7,504 nt of DNA from Coriobacteriales bacterium. Its GTDB lineage: Bacteria > Actinomycetota > Coriobacteriia > Coriobacteriales > QAMH01. The notes beneath the pieces are model-generated. The model was not told the DNA's origin and did no database searches. It was given only the letters and a program-made list of their open reading frames with translations. Positions 4,996 to 7,504 of this stretch are shown one piece after another. Both the position numbers and the translations under genes were made by a program. Location of the stretch: assembly GCA_024408695.1 (NCBI GenBank), contig JAKSUU010000046.1, positions 1-7,504 on the forward strand. The letters are read 5' to 3'. Numbering within the stretch: position 1 is the first letter of the stretch; every line of letters starts with the position of its first letter.

Positions 4996-6327
4996 ATGAG
5001 TGTAATTTCTGCTATACAAAGACCAGTTAAACCCAAGGACATCAAACATCCTTTACGCACGCTTGTTCTAGTAATTATTGCAGTTGCCATATTTATTGTG
5101 ACAAGTTTTTTGATTTCTAAACTTGTAACTGGTAGCATTATTGCCCCTACATCTTATGAAACTTTTGTGGCTACACCTATGGAGTACAGTTTAACCGCAA
5201 AGGGAAGCGGAAAAACAGATTCAGCTGGCACTACAGTTATTGCTCCTGAGGTCGATGGCACAGTAGAAAAAGTTTTAGTTGATGCCGACAACGATGTTGC
5301 AGAAGGAGACATTTTATTTACTATTTCTTCTTATGAGATAACCCAAGCTCAGTCTAAGGCTCAGATAGATTATGAAACAAAACATAAAGAATATACAAAC
5401 GCCCAAGAACTTGTAGAAAAAAAATCCGATGCCCTAGATGCTGCAAATGATGCCTTACAAAAGGCAAAAGCTAAAGGTGGCAAAGAAGGTGATTATCGTT
5501 TGCTCGAAGCCGCCGTTACTCGTGCACAAAAAGAATACGACAACGCTTCTACTTCTTGCGATAAATTGAATTCTCAGTATAATGCAGCATTTAACACTTT
5601 AGAACAATGTAATACTATGGTAGATAAGCTTACTGTTAAAGCTCCAAAAGAAGGTCACATTACAAAAGTTAATGTTAAAGTTGGTGACGATACAAGAAAA
5701 TATAAAGATGAAGAAGGCGCTATTCAATTAGTTAATGCAGATGATCTTGTTGCTGTTGTTTATATTGATGCTCAAAAAGCCCAGCGCATGAGCGCGGGTC
5801 TTGAAGCAGATGTAACTATTAAGCAAGAGAATTCGACAGATTTAAATAAAAATGCATCAGTTAAAGCCGTGGGTACCACTCCCATTACGGTTACAGAAGA
5901 AGTTAAATTAGCTCAAAATGTCGAAAAAGAAAATAAAAGAGATGGAATATTTGGAGTCATAGATTCTATTGTTGGGTTCTTCTCTGGAAAATCGAGTAGT
6001 TCTAATTCTAACGACACACAACAAGAATCTACCACTAAAGAAAACACATACTACGAAGTAACTTTAGCGTTTGATGAAGTACTAAAAGGTATTAAAATGG
6101 GCTCTGTCTGCGAAGCTACTATTGACATTAAAAATTATAAAAAAGTCTATAAGGTCCCAGAAACTGCAGTTGGACAAAATGAATTTTCAAAATACGTAAA
6201 AGTTCTTTATGTTGATGGAAATACAAAAAATCAGCCCGTTTCTATTATTGACACAGCCGAGGATGGCGACTTAATTGTTAAAGGCAATTATATTACCGAG
6301 GGTATGCAAATTTGCGTTAGATATTAA
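4996..6327 (+). CDS. HlyD/MFP-type efflux adaptor subunit
   Basis: This 443-residue membrane fusion protein has an uncleaved N-terminal membrane anchor (about 22-45), then a split barrel-sandwich (lipoyl-like) domain: VIAPEVDGTVEKV...EGDILF (81-108) and LTVKAPKEGHITKVNVKVGD (212-231). Between the halves (about 115-210) is a Lys/Glu/Ala/Gln-rich hairpin predicted to be coiled coil. A beta-barrel-like part (250-300) follows, then a Ser/Asn/Thr-rich insertion (332-352) and a C-terminal barrel/proximal region (352-443). Such proteins normally serve MacB-like ABC exporters, but no ATPase or permease gene is adjacent; the next gene is tsaB-rimI. The ATG at 4996 has AGGG (4983-4986) overlapping the previous stop. 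In an organism with no outer membrane it would extend from the cytoplasmic membrane into the wall. Its substrate is unknown. Confidence 0.85.
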   Translation: MSVISAIQRPVKPKDIKHPLRTLVLVIIAVAIFIVTSFLISKLVTGSIIAPTSYETFVATPMEYSLTAKGSGKTDSAGTTVIAPEVDGTVEKVLVDADNDVAEGDILFTISSYEITQAQSKAQIDYETKHKEYTNAQELVEKKSDALDAANDALQKAKAKGGKEGDYRLLEAAVTRAQKEYDNASTSCDKLNSQYNAAFNTLEQCNTMVDKLTVKAPKEGHITKVNVKVGDDTRKYKDEEGAIQLVNADDLVAVVYIDAQKAQRMSAGLEADVTIKQENSTDLNKNASVKAVGTTPITVTEEVKLAQNVEKENKRDGIFGVIDSIVGFFSGKSSSSNSNDTQQESTTKENTYYEVTLAFDEVLKGIKMGSVCEATIDIKNYKKVYKVPETAVGQNEFSKYVKVLYVDGNTKNQPVSIIDTAEDGDLIVKGNYITEGMQICVRY

Positions 6328-6339
6328 TTTGGAGCTATC

Positions 6340-7504
6340 GTGATTTGTGCCTTTGATACTAGCTGTGATACTTTAAGCATTGCACTTGCAAGTGATGATG
6401 GAAAAATTTTAGCAACAAAAGAATCTTGTGCCAAACAAATTTCTAACCAGCAATTAGCCCCATCTTTAAAAGAAATGATTGCGCAATGTGGAACAAATGT
6501 TAAAGAAATTAGTGCGATTTTGTGTGGGACAGGCCCAGGTTCTTATACAGGAGCACGAATTGGAATTGCAACTGCTAAGGGCTTAAGCTTTGCCTTGGGT
6601 TGTAAGGTTTTTGGCTTTCAAACTATTGATTCTTATGCGTGGGGAATGTTTGCGTGTGGTTATAGGGGCTCGCTTTTAGTTGCAAATGATGCCCTGCGCA
6701 AGCAACTATATGTTGGAGAGTTTTTATTGTCCAACGAAGCACCTTTCGTTAAGCGCATTTTGCCTACAAAAATTGTTGATACAAGTGATTTTTTTGAACA
6801 GTTTGCTTGTGATGTCAAGAGTACGGCGAATGATGAAATTAATTTGGATGGTCGCATCTTTTGCGGTAATGCCTGTATAAAATATTCTGAGTTCGTTGAT
6901 GATGCCGGTATGAATTTTTGTAAGGATTTTGTCAATCCATCCTCGCAATATTTTGTGGATGCCTATGTAAATAATTTTGAGAACTGCAAAAAACGTGTAG
7001 CAAGTTCTAAGAGTCTTTTGCCATTTTATGCTCGGCTTTCAGATGCTCAAGAGGATGAAAGTGCTCGCGCAATAGATGATGCGGCTAAAGCTCAGCGCTC
7101 AAAAATTGATCAACGCCATATACAAGATTTATATTTTCATCCAGTTAGTCTGGATGATATTGATGAGTGTGTTGAACTAATGCGTGCAGAGATGGGCTGT
7201 GATGCATGGGATGCTTTCTTGCTTAAAAGTCATGTTAAAGATAAAAATAATATTTGGTTTTGTGCGCGAATAGATAGCAAAATTGTGGCATGTGGTGGCG
7301 GTGCCGTTTTGGGTGATGCATTTGAACTTTATAAGATTTGTGTTAATGGAGCTTATCGAGGCAAAAAAGTTGCCACTAAGTTGCTTAGTCGATTGTGCCA
7401 AGATGCTCGAGTTTTTGGTGTTGATAAATTATGCCTTGAGGTGCGTAAGAGTAATGAAGGTGCCCGTGCATTTTACGAGAATTTTGGGATGCAAGACTGC
7501 GGCC
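6340..7504 (+). CDS. tsaB: TsaB-RimI fusion protein (3' end outside window)
   Basis: The frame is open for 388 codons from a GTG at 6340 and runs off the window. The GTG is preceded by TTTGGAG (6328-6334) at 5-nt spacing, and the previous stop is 12 nt upstream. Residues 1 to about 240 are TsaB, the dimerisation partner of TsaD in t6A37 synthesis: FDTS (5-8), CGTGPGSYTGARIGIATAKG (62-81) and the closing YARLSDAQE (230-238). After a charged Ala/Asp/Lys/Arg-rich linker (about 239-262), a GNAT acetyltransferase begins (from about 265), matching RimI, which acetylates the N-terminus of ribosomal protein S18 in E. coli. Its acetyl-CoA loop reads CVNGAYRGKKVATKLL (334-349), with Lys343 where a Gly is usual in R/Q-x-x-G-x-G/A. 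AFYENFGM (374-381) is the typical last helix-strand. tsaD is expected just downstream or fused; this cannot be seen. Confidence 0.9.
   Translation, partial: MICAFDTSCDTLSIALASDDGKILATKESCAKQISNQQLAPSLKEMIAQCGTNVKEISAILCGTGPGSYTGARIGIATAKGLSFALGCKVFGFQTIDSYAWGMFACGYRGSLLVANDALRKQLYVGEFLLSNEAPFVKRILPTKIVDTSDFFEQFACDVKSTANDEINLDGRIFCGNACIKYSEFVDDAGMNFCKDFVNPSSQYFVDAYVNNFENCKKRVASSKSLLPFYARLSDAQEDESARAIDDAAKAQRSKIDQRHIQDLYFHPVSLDDIDECVELMRAEMGCDAWDAFLLKSHVKDKNNIWFCARIDSKIVACGGGAVLGDAFELYKICVNGAYRGKKVATKLLSRLCQDARVFGVDKLCLEVRKSNEGARAFYENFGMQDCG

Noticed and set aside
6660..6948. Minus-strand genes inside tsaB
   Set aside because: Both minus-strand frames lie wholly within the clearly conserved TsaB reading and have no recognisable motifs.

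Overview
The window is AT-rich. All recognisable genes lie on the + strand and are tightly packed. The order nnrD - alr - tsaE ... tsaB-rimI is the conserved actinobacterial arrangement. Together with the AT-rich composition, the fused tsaB-rimI gene and a gut-anaerobe type PD-(D/E)XK (Rpn-like) protein, this suggests a low-GC member of the Coriobacteriia (Actinomycetota). That placement is an inference from gene order and motif style; the window holds no rRNA or other phylogenetic marker.

Layout. Positions 1-60 hold the end of a 32-bp-period repeat whose last unit runs into a T-rich tract. A sigma70-type promoter (129-157) then drives an Rpn-like nuclease gene (188-1081). This gene carries a possible internal translation start for a short C-terminal product (836-1081). 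Five bases later comes nnrD (NAD(P)HX repair dehydratase, 1086-2018). The nnrD-alr gap is filled by an 8-unit, 17-bp degenerate tandem array that begins across the nnrD stop codon (2014-2149). Next are alr (alanine racemase with an unusual N-terminal extension, TTG start at 2234) and tsaE (3521-4006), nearly touching. A weak hairpin terminator and a perfect TATAAT box separate these from a second transcription unit: a membrane-anchored J-domain protein (4163-4984), an HlyD/MFP-type adaptor (4996-6327) and a TsaB-RimI fusion (6340 to beyond the window end).

Function. NnrD repairs hydrated NAD(P)H, Alr makes D-alanine for peptidoglycan, and TsaE and TsaB belong to the t6A37 tRNA modification machinery. 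RimI acetylates N-terminal amines (ribosomal protein S18 in E. coli). The J-protein and adaptor separate tsaE from tsaB, so they look like a two-gene cell-envelope module inserted into a housekeeping cluster. The best candidates for new biology are the Rpn-like gene with its possible intragenic short product, the 17-bp array upstream of alr, and the J-protein/adaptor pair.
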